DNA from: a virus
Strand: one strand, 5' to 3'
Length of the DNA stretch: 50,491 nucleotides
Virus record (IMG/VR): IMGVR_UViG_3300042402_002333
Coordinates: 1 to 50,491 of that record
Part shown: one piece after another, positions 7,962 to 20,100 of the stretch
How the letters are laid out: every line of letters starts with the position of its first letter
Position numbering within the stretch: the first letter of the stretch is position 1
Notes under the pieces: generated by a model
What the model was told of the DNA's origin: nothing
Seen by the model: only the letters and a program-made list of their open reading frames with translations
Database searches by the model: none
Position numbers and translations under genes: made by a program

Positions 7962-8116
7962 GCTCTGCCCTCCATATAAACTTCGCGTGTTTTTGGATCA
8001 AAAATGCGCACATGGGCTTCAACGGAAAACGATCCTTGCTCGTTGGGACGCTTGGGCTGAGGTTGTTTTTTCTCAGAATTTGCAGTTGCTGGCTGTTTTG
8101 GCATAGTAGTTGACAT
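7958..8116 (-). CDS. Small 52-residue virion-associated protein
   Basis: This gene encodes MSTTMPKQPATANSEKK, a proline- and lysine-rich tail, then SFSVEAHVRIFDPKTREVYM and a short end. Three things support it as real: the ATGA overlap with the next gene; the similarity of its C-terminal strands to the N-terminus of that gene's product (FIKIHDPNTGEVLVD); and its start at 8116 in an 18-base block identical to the one at the portal gene start. It is too short to fold alone and may bind a partner through the shared beta motif. A longer overlapping frame at 7921-8220 on the same strand is a shadow. Function unknown. Confidence 0.7.
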   Translation of the reverse strand: MSTTMPKQPATANSEKKQPQPKRPNEQGSFSVEAHVRIFDPKTREVYMEGRA

Positions 8117-8131
8117 GATTGTTTATTTACC
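8114..8131 (-). promoter_or_regulatory. Late box and start codon block GGTAAATAAACAATCATG
   Basis: The minus strand reads GGTAAATAAACAATCATG, ending in the ATG at 8116-8114. The same 18 bases stand at the portal gene (48350-48367). The TAAATA core ends seven bases before the A of the ATG, so transcription by gp55 polymerase would begin at or next to the start codon. Confidence 0.55.
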
Positions 8132-8134
8132 TTG

Positions 8135-11100
8135 TTATAATCCACGTAAAAACCTTGCGGCATTTGTTTCTGTAAGTTGTAACGGTCGGCCATCGCTAGG
8201 AGTGCTAACACCCGGAGCATACCAAGTTACACCTCTACGCTGTAGAATGACCACTTCAACACCTGCACCCGGTGCCAGCAAATCGTTGGCTGTAATGAAC
8301 TGTATTGCCAATGGAGCATAGTCAGTTTCTTGAAAATAGTTGCTGGCCAAACTGTCACCTGCTATGCCGGTTCCTGTGCCTACTCCCGTAGCTGTAAATA
8401 CCACGCCAGGTAATGGATAAACATTGCTTGGTAACCCAATAGCATTCCAATTGGTGTTGCCAACACTGGCAATAGTATAAGTTTGTCCAATCACAAACTG
8501 TCCAGCATAGTAGCCTACTCTGGCACGACTGCCACCAACATACACTTCAATACTGTTGATTTCAAAAGAACTGTCGGTTAAATCAAACTCAATAGTTGGA
8601 GCATAGAATATTGTAGTAGATCCATCACCTGTACTAGTGTCACTCACAATATAGTTTTGATCTACTTGTGGTTGTCTATTGCCAATGCCCATGTCATATA
8701 CTTCAGCGTCCGCTGAATGTGCAGATGCGGCAGTCCCGGCAGTACCACGTTGTAGACCACTAATTGAATTTGTAGCAAGATCTCTCACACGATATAAAAT
8801 ACGTTCACCGTTGATTGTAACTACTCCAAAAATACCAGCACTCAAAGTAGGTTCACTTAGTGCAGCAGCGTCTATGACGTATATGATATCAGCAGTTTCT
8901 GAAACTGCTTGCGCCAGTGTAGTTGTAGTTGTAGTAGTAATACGGAATGTGGTTTGAACTCCACGCATGTCTTGGAACAATCTAAATGCCATTGCATCTG
9001 GCACAATACTTTGAGTAAATTCAGTCACTGCCAGCACCTGGGCAGATCCAATGATTCCTGAACCCAAAATCAAATATTGTCCTTCAACAGCATAGTCAAC
9101 GCCAGCATATAGTCTATTGCCGTCAAGTGTTACCCACAGTCTATCAGCAATTAACCCTTCACGACCAAGATTAAAATCATTGTCTGGGATGGCTATGCCA
9201 AGACTAAAATCAAAACTGCCTGATGTGTCGTTGGCAACTCCTGGATAATCATATCCAGTGCTGTCGTAAGGTTCAACAAGTGTAAGTCCAGTAGTTACTG
9301 GTCCAATGAATACCAATGTTAAAGGATCTTGTTGTGACGTATCATTCCAACTGGTGATTGCAAGTTGATCGCCTTGATTTAACAGCGGAATTAGTATCAA
9401 TTTATTAGGAGATCCTACTGCAACTGTGTATTGTGCAATGGTGTTAACTGATATTAAAATCTCTGCGCCATCAACAGGTGGGGTAAAGAACACCACCTGT
9501 CGTCCCGGAGTGTTGCTGCCGTCATAGTTGGTAACATAGTAATTGCCAATCACGCTACCATAATTTTGTACTTGTAGGACATTGTCTACCCAAACTTGAA
9601 TATCAGTGTAAGCATTGATAGCAGATTGTGGATAGCCACCACCGCGCTGTGGTAACCCAAAACTGCTGCTGGTTCCGTCACCAGTCCATTCAATACCCTC
9701 AGGTGGTTGTAAGCGTTTGCCATTTACTGTGACCACAATATTGGCCACATTGGTGCCTTGCATGCTGTTATCGAGGTTAATACTATTGGTTAATACATCA
9801 GACTCGGTAACGATATGATACTGTGTTGTTGCTGTGCTCCAACTGTGTTGCGGATTTTCAAAGCCCATTGCAGTAATAGATACACCGTCACCTACACCGT
9901 ACGTGACCGGTAATGTGACTAATGACTGTGTGGTGGGTACAAATTCATCCCAGTACAATGCATTGTTTAACAAAATTCCTGGCGGCACAGTTTGCAAAGC
10001 TCTATAGTATAATCCACTGTTGTTTACAATAATTTGTTGCGGGTAGGTATTTTGATAATCCCATACTTCGCTTTCAGCATACGCAGTCCAGGTAGCCCCT
10101 GCAACATTCATGCCGTTTACAAACAATACCAACTCATAAATTTCGTCAGCATTTACAGGAATTACAACAGAATTGCCAGCTTCAGAGCCAGTGTAGTTGC
10201 CACGGAACAATTGATTACCGCCGCCCATTTCGTAAGCAGCAATATTAATAACATCACCAGTTGTGATGCCACCGCCGGGGATGGCTGTAATAGTTTGTGT
10301 TTCCCAATCTGCAACATAATCTACATCAGGTGTGAGATCAGTATCGGTAGTCACATTAGACACCTCAATGTTTACAGGATTTTGAACTAGACTGCTCCAA
10401 TCCAACGCTGAATTGTTATACACATAATTGTATGATCCTATAGCAAATCCATGTCCGCGACCAGTCCAGTCTGCACCAGGGCGAGTATAAACACGGAAGT
10501 CTAGTGTGTCATATTCAGATCCGTTGACTAATTCTTCTGGAGCGTACCCTTCATATGGTCCAATGAATTCGCCGCCATCAACGTTGATGTCTGTTGGACG
10601 TAAGCCAAGGTATTGATCGGTAAAACTGCTGGCGTAAGTAGCATCTATTGGTTCAGGTACATCGGCAATCATGGTGCCATTGGCAGAAGTTAAACTTACT
10701 GCTAATCCGTCAGGTGCCAGTGCAACTGTAAAATGTGTGGCGTCAACAATGCCGTTTACATAATAAACAGTGCCAGCTACAATGCCACCAAACACATTAC
10801 CGTAGAATCTTATTGGATCATTGAGCGATAATCTTACTGTTTGAACACATGTGATTTCGTTGGTAGTTGCATTGGTAGCAGTACACACCAAGGTAGGACT
10901 TGCCGGAGCACTACCTAAGAAGTAGTCTCCCCAAACTTGTACGCCCGGATAACTAGTACCATTAACTAATAATTGTAAATCTAATCCAAGTTCGTTTACA
11001 CCAGGAACATAAAATCCCATAGTACGATTAACACCGCTGAGTGTGGCTGCATCTATCAGTGTCCAATCTTCAAGATTGAAAACTGGGCCAATCACTGCAC

Positions 11101-14100
11101 TACTGCCGTCTGCACTGTCAGCTTGCCATACACGATCATCATACCGAACTAGTGTGCCATTTTCGTATGTGCCATCTGGACTCCAGGTCAGCACAGATGT
11201 TTGATATTGATAACGGTCGTATTTGAGAACTGTGCGGAAACTGCGCACAAGTCCGTTGTCCATTTGAGGATATGCAGCAACGCCTGTGCCATTGCCGCCA
11301 TCAAACACCACAGTTGGAGTTGAGCGGTAGCCCGAACCGCCATTGATCAATGTTATCGATACAATGTTGCCTGATGAGTTAAGAACTGCTGTAGCTTCTG
11401 CCCCAGACCCAGTGTCACCTTCAGCCGGCACAATCAACACAGTAGGCGCAATAGTATAGCCTGTGCCTTGATTGGTTACTGTAATTGAATCTACATGTAG
11501 CAAATAGTTGTCAAACCATTGGCTGTATGGCCATGTTGGCCACAAAGTGCTATTAGGTGCAGTGTCACTGAGTGTGTTAAATGCTTGAGCTGTAGCATGT
11601 TGGTATGGCAACAAGATTGGACTTACATACTGCGGAACAGTCAAATTTGTGTCATAGTATGCTGGCAAATCAAAGTCGGTTAAACTGCCTGAGTAATCAT
11701 CAGCACCATCATAGGTCAAATTGAACTCTCGAACTTGCACATGATAAGGTTTAACTTCTTGAAGATAGTCACTCACAAAATCCTGATTATCACGAATGTA
11801 ATTTTGATACGGCACAAGGTCTCTAACTTTGTGTTGTACGTCAATCAAGCTGGTCTTAATCAGCCATTCTGGTGCCAAGAATTCACTTAGGATAAAGTTA
11901 AACATTAAAGTGAGAGACTGATTCCTTTCAATCTTTAAGTCGTCAATGAACAGTTCTTCATTGATAGCTTGTATAATTTTGCGAGTTTCAATTACAGGTT
12001 CTTGATCAAAGTATTGTGCATCGAACACTTCAACGTCAAATCCAAATCTGCCCAATGCATAATCATATATTTCAGCAGAAATTTCAATGGTACCATCTTC
12101 AAGGCCCACACGATCCCAGCCTGTGTCGGTGCGAAGATAAATTTCAAATTTACCTTGTGTGTTAGCAGTTACTTTAACGCTTGATCCAATGGCCACACTA
12201 AGGGTAGCCAGAGTAGCGTAGTTTGGTACTTCTGTCACAATAGTTGAACTAGAATTGTAACCTGGCTTGTACCAATTTACATAACTCCAATATTGACGTG
12301 TGTCATAGTTTTGCACACGACTTAACACTAACTCTCTTACAGACGGATCAGTGGCAGTAGTTTGTACTTCATTTATGGTCCATAAGCCACGATTCAAACT
12401 GTTAGTAACCACAAGATATTTGTAGCCCAATGGTACCGCATATATGTTCTGGAATCCTAAAATTTCCAAATTAGCTACACGTAAATTCCATTCACTGCTG
12501 GCTGCGCTGGGTTCTGGTTCTGCACTGTTTAGTAAAGCAAAACTTCTGCTTTCTGTGATAGGGTACAATGCAAACACATCATTGGCACGTTGAATATAAT
12601 TTTTTAGCGCAAGGAAACGATCCACAAACATGCTTTGACGCGGACGGAACTGTACACCATACCGTTGTGCATAATTAAGGCCTATGTCAGGCACTTGATT
12701 ACCAAACGTGTCTACTCCGCAGAAACTGTCTTGGAGCTTGCGATACAAATTGTCACTCAAAAACGCATCGTCTTGACCTTGCGCAATCAACTCATACTCA
12801 GTGTGAACATTGGCATCTGTAAGTACTTGATCAAATTCCACACTAATAATTGTGTCTGCTGCCACAATGTAATCAAGTGCATTGTAGATTGCTATGGTAC
12901 TAGAATTAATTGGCGCGATGTAGCTGATGCCGCTGGCTTTGGGTTCTTGAATATAAGATGCCACTGTAGCCACACTAAGAGTTTTTCCTAACTGTGATGC
13001 AGTTTCAGTTATGCCGCGCACCCAGAAGTAGTATTCAGTTACAAAAGTTCCAGATTGGTTTAATCGACTGCTTACTACGTAACTGGTAGTGGTGTAAGGA
13101 GTACCAACTCCAATATAATTTGCAGGAGGTACTGTACTAGAAATCCATTGATACACATCAACTCTACTGCCTGGAAATACCTGTCCCCAACGACGGCTGG
13201 CATAAGTTGGATTGTCTTGGTTGGGATTAATAAATCTCACAGTGCTAATATTCCACCAAACTTCACCAACGTGTGCAGTACTCCAGGTATCTCCACGATT
13301 GTTAACTGGTCCAACATTGTAAGAAGCAGGATCAATTGCACTTATAAAGTCTATATTTTCTTGAGCAGCGCCTAAAACTTTTCCTTGTAGTGGATCAAAG
13401 AAATCAAAGAACTGACTCTTTGCAGAAGAAATTCTGTCATACATGTACACACTGGTCAATAGTCGTATGTCGACTACTGGTTGTTGAACAGTGATTGGTT
13501 CCCAGGCCAAACGTCTTGTGGGATTTTCAAATATATAGGCAGCACCAAAATTGCCAAGTGTGCTGTCTTCAAAATCTTCGCCAGGTGCAGTTGTAACCAA
13601 TATACCAGAATTATAACTTACTGCATACCCAAATTGATCCAAATATGATACCGTGTTGGTTTCTACTTGTTGACCAAATACAAACTTGCCTGGGTTTGCC
13701 ACGCTTAAACTGTTGCTGGGCAAATAGTCATATGTATAAACCGCACCACTTTGAGTTAATGATCGAGTGATATAGTAAGAGGCGGTCCCTGTACCTGAGC
13801 CTGATCCAGTTGCAGTAAATCTAATTCCTACACCATTGGATATTGCACCAATTGCGGTAAAATCAGTTGTTCCAACAGAAACAATTGTATACTGTCGTCC
13901 CACTACAAAAGAACCAGCAGCAGCAGTGCCAAGAACCATACTCACTGAACTAAAGAAAGCAGTGGAGTTTCCATCAAATGTAGTGTTTGCTTTTTCTGTT
14001 GTGGAATTGTAGTCAAACACCATTGGTGAATATAATGTTCCCTTAGGTGAACCAACCACAAGATTTAATGCAGTGTCATTTACCGCCACTGAGTAGCCAA

Positions 14101-17100
14101 ATTGACCAAACTCTGTTGGACGTGGACTGGAAATAGTTTGAGTATAAGCAAAAGTTTCAAACCCAAGATCAGCAAATACTGTACCAGTTGATCCTGGTGC
14201 TACTTGTAATTTGTTGCCTACGGGTGCAGCATCAGTGTTGGTTACAAAAATAGTCAAGTAGCCAGTTGCGGAAACTACGGCTGTAGCATTAGGAGCACCT
14301 GAGTTGGTTCCTGCTTCGCCGCCATTTATAGCAGCAGCAAGCCCTGTTACTGTGTTGTTAGGACTGGCCGGTACTGTAATGTCAACATTGTTTACTCGCA
14401 AAGTTTGCCCAGCAGTCAAACTAGTGGGAGCCAAAGTAGCTGTGATTGTACCATAACTTCTGGCCTGATTTACACTGCGTTCAACAACGCCACCTTTCCA
14501 CACTATGCTGGAATCTTGCGGCGCACCCACATACAAACTACAGTTGTATGGACACAAGTCTAAACTTTGCCCATAGTTAGTGTATTCTGCTATGGTGTTT
14601 TCTGTGATCAATTGTTGCTGAACAAACTGATTGATTTCAATTTCAATTACATCGCCCACAAACAAATCTTTGTTGATGGTAATGTTATTACCTGACACTG
14701 AGAATGTGTTGTCAGCACCAACAATACTGTCTGTTTGATTGGTTAAGAACACATTGTTGACTAACACACTAACCGGAGCTGCCACTGTTCCTAACACAGT
14801 GTAAGTGTTAGAACTGTCATCTTGGCGAATAAATTTTTGTACGTTTCTGTCAACCACGTATACTGAACCTGCTTCAACCAATGTGTTGACTGTGGCATTA
14901 GAACATCCAATTATGACTTGACGCCCGTCTGTGCTGCACTGAACGCTGGTACCAAATCTTGCACCAGCTATAACTGCCACTGACGGGGTAATTGTTCCAG
15001 CAAGCTCATAATAGTATTGAGACGTTACACCGATGGCTGCTCCTGGGGTAGGAACATTATAGAATGTCAATGTACCAGCAGAGTAAGTGTAGTCAATGTT
15101 AAGACGTTGTAACACACTATCAACTGTGACTGAGAACGAGTAGATGTTGTCTACTGTGAACAAATATGGTGACAATGAATAAGTTGCACCACTGGCAGTA
15201 AATGCTTTGAAAAACAGTCGAGAAATATTAATAACATCGTTTGCTACCGGAACTGAGGTAAATGTCACAGTAGTAAAACTAGCATTTACAGTGTAATCAG
15301 TTGTGAGTATTAGTACTGCACCATTCTTGGTCACAACAATTTGATTGGCATTGTTAATTTGTATGTTATTGCTGATGTCAGCTGTGTTGCTAACACCATC
15401 AGCTCTGTATTGTAAAAATTGATTGTTCCATTGTACCTGACCGTATGCATAAACTGTGTTTAGTCCAGGAGCACCAACATACAACCAACGCTCGTCAAGA
15501 CTCATGGCCACACTATACCCAAATTCTCCAGCACCTGGGGTTGTGGTGGTGGTAGTACCTGGCAATGTCAACAACTGTGATTGTATCCAAGGACTAGTAT
15601 TAACTGCGCCCGAAGTTGGATCTCGCCACAGAACTACAGCATAACCATTATCAGCTTGTGCGCCCGGACCAAGACTAGCACTGGCTCCACCAACTGCGAA
15701 TGTTTGAGAACCAGCATCCACAGCATTACCATACCCACGCAACCCTGTGGTGTTTAATGTAAGAACAGTGTCTTGATCATTGATAGGACTGATAGGAACA
15801 TACGTGGCAGCATCACTTCTTACATACAAATAGATGCCGCCTTTAGCAGTACCTGATCCAAATCCATAACGTGAACTGCCAACAAACAATGCCGATAGAT
15901 CTGTGGCTTGTGCTACTGATGCTCCGTATTGTTCACTAGCATCAAGTAATACCGGAGCCAATATCAAACGATCAGTAAATGGATTTTGTTTTTCTAATAC
16001 TTCCCATACTCCGCTGCCATCATCGTCAACCCAAACTTTAGCGCCTGGAAAAATTTGTTGAGCATAAGGCAAATTTAGCACATCACTAGCTTGTTCTACC
16101 CGCATGGTCTTTAAAGTAAAACCAATGCCTGTACCATCAACCACAGTGCGATCTCCTTCAAGATCTAATGCAATGTTTACTGTGGTTATGTTTGGAACGC
16201 TTAATATTTTATAAACACCATTGACTTCTGTGTCAAAGAATCGTATGATCAATTGATCACCAGTGCTCAACCCGTGCTGACCACTAAATATTACTCTGCT
16301 GGTGCCATTGAGATTATCGCAAACGTGCTGGATAGTGCCCGGCACAGCTTCTGCACGATAAATGGCCCAATCATAATTGTTCACTTTGGCAACCCAAATG
16401 ATTGTTCCAACTATGATAGAATTTATATTGGCATTGAGATTTGCAGGATCGTCTAACTCAAACACTGTGATATCAACATCATCAATATTGACATATCCAG
16501 CTGATGGCAAAGAAATATCTGTTGGCAATGTAGTTGTGGTCGGTAACAGTGCAGGAGTGGTTAACGGGAAACTGCTTTTCCACACATCACTGAGTAAAAT
16601 TTGTTGATCAGCAGTGCTTGGTTCATTTGGTACTACAACTTGTACCAAACTGGGATTGCTAGACAATAATGCACGATTCAATCGTAAATCAAAGAAACTA
16701 CGATTGGCGTTTGCACCGTAAACTCCACGTTGTATTGCCCAGTTTTCATAAACTTTGTAATCAGCAACTTCTTTGTTGAACTTGGCCTGACCAAACAAAT
16801 CAATACTATTCTTAGTTCCTTTAGTTCCAAGAAATTCTCTATAAATGTTAAGTTGACTGACGTCATCAAGATTTAATGCAGCCATGTATTGCCTTGGTCT
16901 AAAACCTATCAATCCATAACTTAACAAATCATTGTCAGCAATTAAGTTAGCAGAATTAATGTCATAACTGTTGCTGAGTTGGTCAGCTTTGTTTGCTAAA
17001 TTAGCTAGAAGACCTTGTTCAATGAATGTGTAATCGCTTTGATTCCAATCATTGTAGTTGAACTTGGTACTTGGCTGCACAATAGTGGCCGCACTCCAGT

Positions 17101-20100
17101 AAGCACCTTTGTAGGTTACTATTTCACCTTTGGCGTAAGTTTTTAATCCAGTCCAAGTTGGTATGTTGTTTTGATTTAAAATAAAACCTTGTGCATTGAC
17201 ACTCCCGTCCCACTCTGTGCTAGTGGTTCCAGAAAGATATAGTCTACTTTGTCTAGCACCAGTTATGGGTTCAAAGATCAAATCACCAAACAAACTGGCA
17301 TTATTCAACACAATCATACTTTCAAAACTAGTATAACGCATGTCAATGAAACTCAAACTTTGATTGTTTAAAGGCTGAATACTAAAGTTGTTGTTTACTC
17401 GCACAATGTTGAGATCACGTGTGGGGAAATCTTTACGATTCTGATCTAATATTACATGTTCCGCAGTTTGTGATGTTATATTGTCCACTACTGCTTGTTC
17501 TTTGAACACAGACAGTCCTATAGCCAAAGGATTCAAATTAATTAAACTGCCATTGCCCCAGCCTTGTTGACTCCAGTATATGAACTCGTACACCATTTGT
17601 GACCAGGTCATCAAGTAACCATTGGTCTGATTGGTAAATTCAAAGCCTTGTGATTCTAGAAACTTTCCATAACTCAACAAGAAATTAGCCACAGCACTTT
17701 CAGTTGTGAATACAAACCCATAGGGAATTTGAGTAATAGTGTCTGTATAATTGGCAGGCACTTGAATGGTCTTGTCGGCCACACTGTATGTTTCAAATTG
17801 CCCAACTGGAATGCTAGTAAATGTGTTAAAATATGGTCTAGCAGTGCTATACCCAAATACTGCATAACCACCATCCACAACTTGAATCACAACTGAACTA
17901 TAGATCAATCTGTCAAATGGTTGATTCTTGTACACCAGCAGTTGATAACTCTCTGGCGGAATTTGCAAAGAGGCGTTGGTTGAATTAGGGCTGGACTTTT
18001 CGGTGTAAATTTTTAGATATTGTTTGTCAGAGAATGACGCCATTCTGTAACACAGTCGTACATCAAGATTTTGCAGGTCTTTTTCCAATGCCACAGTACT
18101 GTTGGTACCTGTGATACGGTTGTAATCCACAATCCAGTTGATGTAACTGGCTTTGCTGGTGCCGTCGCCATACACTTGCACGCCATTGGCATCAAGTCTA
18201 TATCGACCATTGTAAAGATATTGATCAAACTCTGTGCTGTATTTGTATAAGTCTCTGTCAGCCAACAGTGCAAAGAATTTTGCCGGTCGAGTCAAGGCTA
18301 GCAACCGCATCACAGCAAATGGGTAGTCGCTTGAATTCCACCACGAAGCTTCTGTTGGGCCGCCATCACCGGGCACCCAACTTTTCTGAAACATTTGTGA
18401 ATTATACCCACCTACTACTGACTCCAATGGTGCTAATAGATCACCGGCAGTATCAGTTGGTAGTACAGAAGTTAGTCCGGGCCTAGCATAGGCGAGTAAT
18501 GTGTATGCGCCCACTGGATCCCTCACAAGACCAAGTTCTAAATCATCCCACAAATTCATATTGTCAGATGTATATGGTGCAGGACCGTAAGTGATTTCCC
18601 ACCAGTCTGGTTGAACTGAAAAGCCAAGCATTTCCCAAGGAGTCAATTCTGGCTGTTGAGTATCATAGAAATAACGATAGATACCGCGCCATGCGCCCAA
18701 TAATGTGCCACCATTAAGTTTGTTAGTTGACGAACTGTAGTTGTAGGTAAACGGATTGCTGACACTATAGTTTTGTTCGTTGTAGTTTAATTTGTTCCAT
18801 CCAACATAGGTCAAGAAATTTGTTTCTAATATGGTATTGATTTCTGAAGAACTATACCCAGTGTTTCTAAACTGACCTGGCAATACGTCTGCAACATCAA
18901 GCGGCACTGGGTTGCCATCTAATTTAATGTTGTTGTAAATTCTAGTTTCAAATTCTAACAATACTTCGTCACGAATATCACCAAAAATAGGAGTCTGACT
19001 GCCATCATGTCCTAATATGACCAGTTGTTCACCTGTGCTGGTTTTAACTGGAATAATAGCAGGACGCCATGCAGGATACAATCCCATCTTGCTGGGTGTA
19101 TTGGGCACATAAGTACCGTAAGTGGTAGTATATTCTTGGAGGGACACCACATCACCAATGGCTAGTTCAATTAAAATGTCAATACGCGGGCCATCTGTGG
19201 CTACTGTATATTCTAAGTCTCTAGTTAAAATTTCGTCATTCACATACACATTCATACCAAGGTAATTAGATGATGTATAGTTGTATACTTGCACAGTATC
19301 AAACACTTGACTAGTTGTATAACTTACTGTGTATGTTGTTGTAGTAAACACTGCACTAGCTGGCAGCATGTCACTCCAATAGAATGGATTACTTGATGTG
19401 CGACCTAATGTAATTTCGGCTATAACTGTGTCAAGCACTTGTGATGCAGTTTCATACTGAATAGTTTGTCTGGTCACAGCTTCCAGCATTTGATTTTTGT
19501 ACTTTTGATATTCTCTGCTGTTGTATTCTAATGCACCAAAAATATTGTACTGCTGAGATCTCATAAAGTATCCAGCAAGAGTCAACGGAGAACTTTGTTG
19601 TAAAATTATTTGGCCATAAGGTATAATATTGCCAAGATCTCTAGTGTTATTTGCACCGTTAATTGCGCCACTGAACGTGGTTAAATTTTGGCAGATACTA
19701 TCGTAGTGAGTGCGCAACGTACCCAAAGTAAAACTTGGACTGTCAGCATTTAGTGGATTGTTATTGAGATTTAGTGGAACTTGATAAAATGCCACTTGAC
19801 TAACTTGATCACTGAGCACTTCAACTTCAATTACATCTCCTACTAAATGTACGGTGCTGAATGTAATAGTTGTGGTATTAGCAGTGGTAGCCACTGTGTA
19901 TGTGCCTGGATCTTGGAAAATTGATCCCACAAACACTTTTACACTAGGCACAGTTGTTACTGCATTTGACTGAACAGCAACATCCAATTGCAACGATTGT
20001 AAATTATAAACAAACTTAAACTGCTGTCGCATCAATGTAGGCACCGCAGCAGTTTGCCAGCCAATCAATCTTTCATACACAGTTCTTGACGCATACTCAT

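Noticed and set aside
7921-8220. Minus-strand ORF of 99 residues covering the small 52-residue gene
   Set aside because: Its sequence is unlike any structural protein, it overlaps the end of the giant gene, and the alternative frame has a promoter block, ATGA coupling and a related neighbour.
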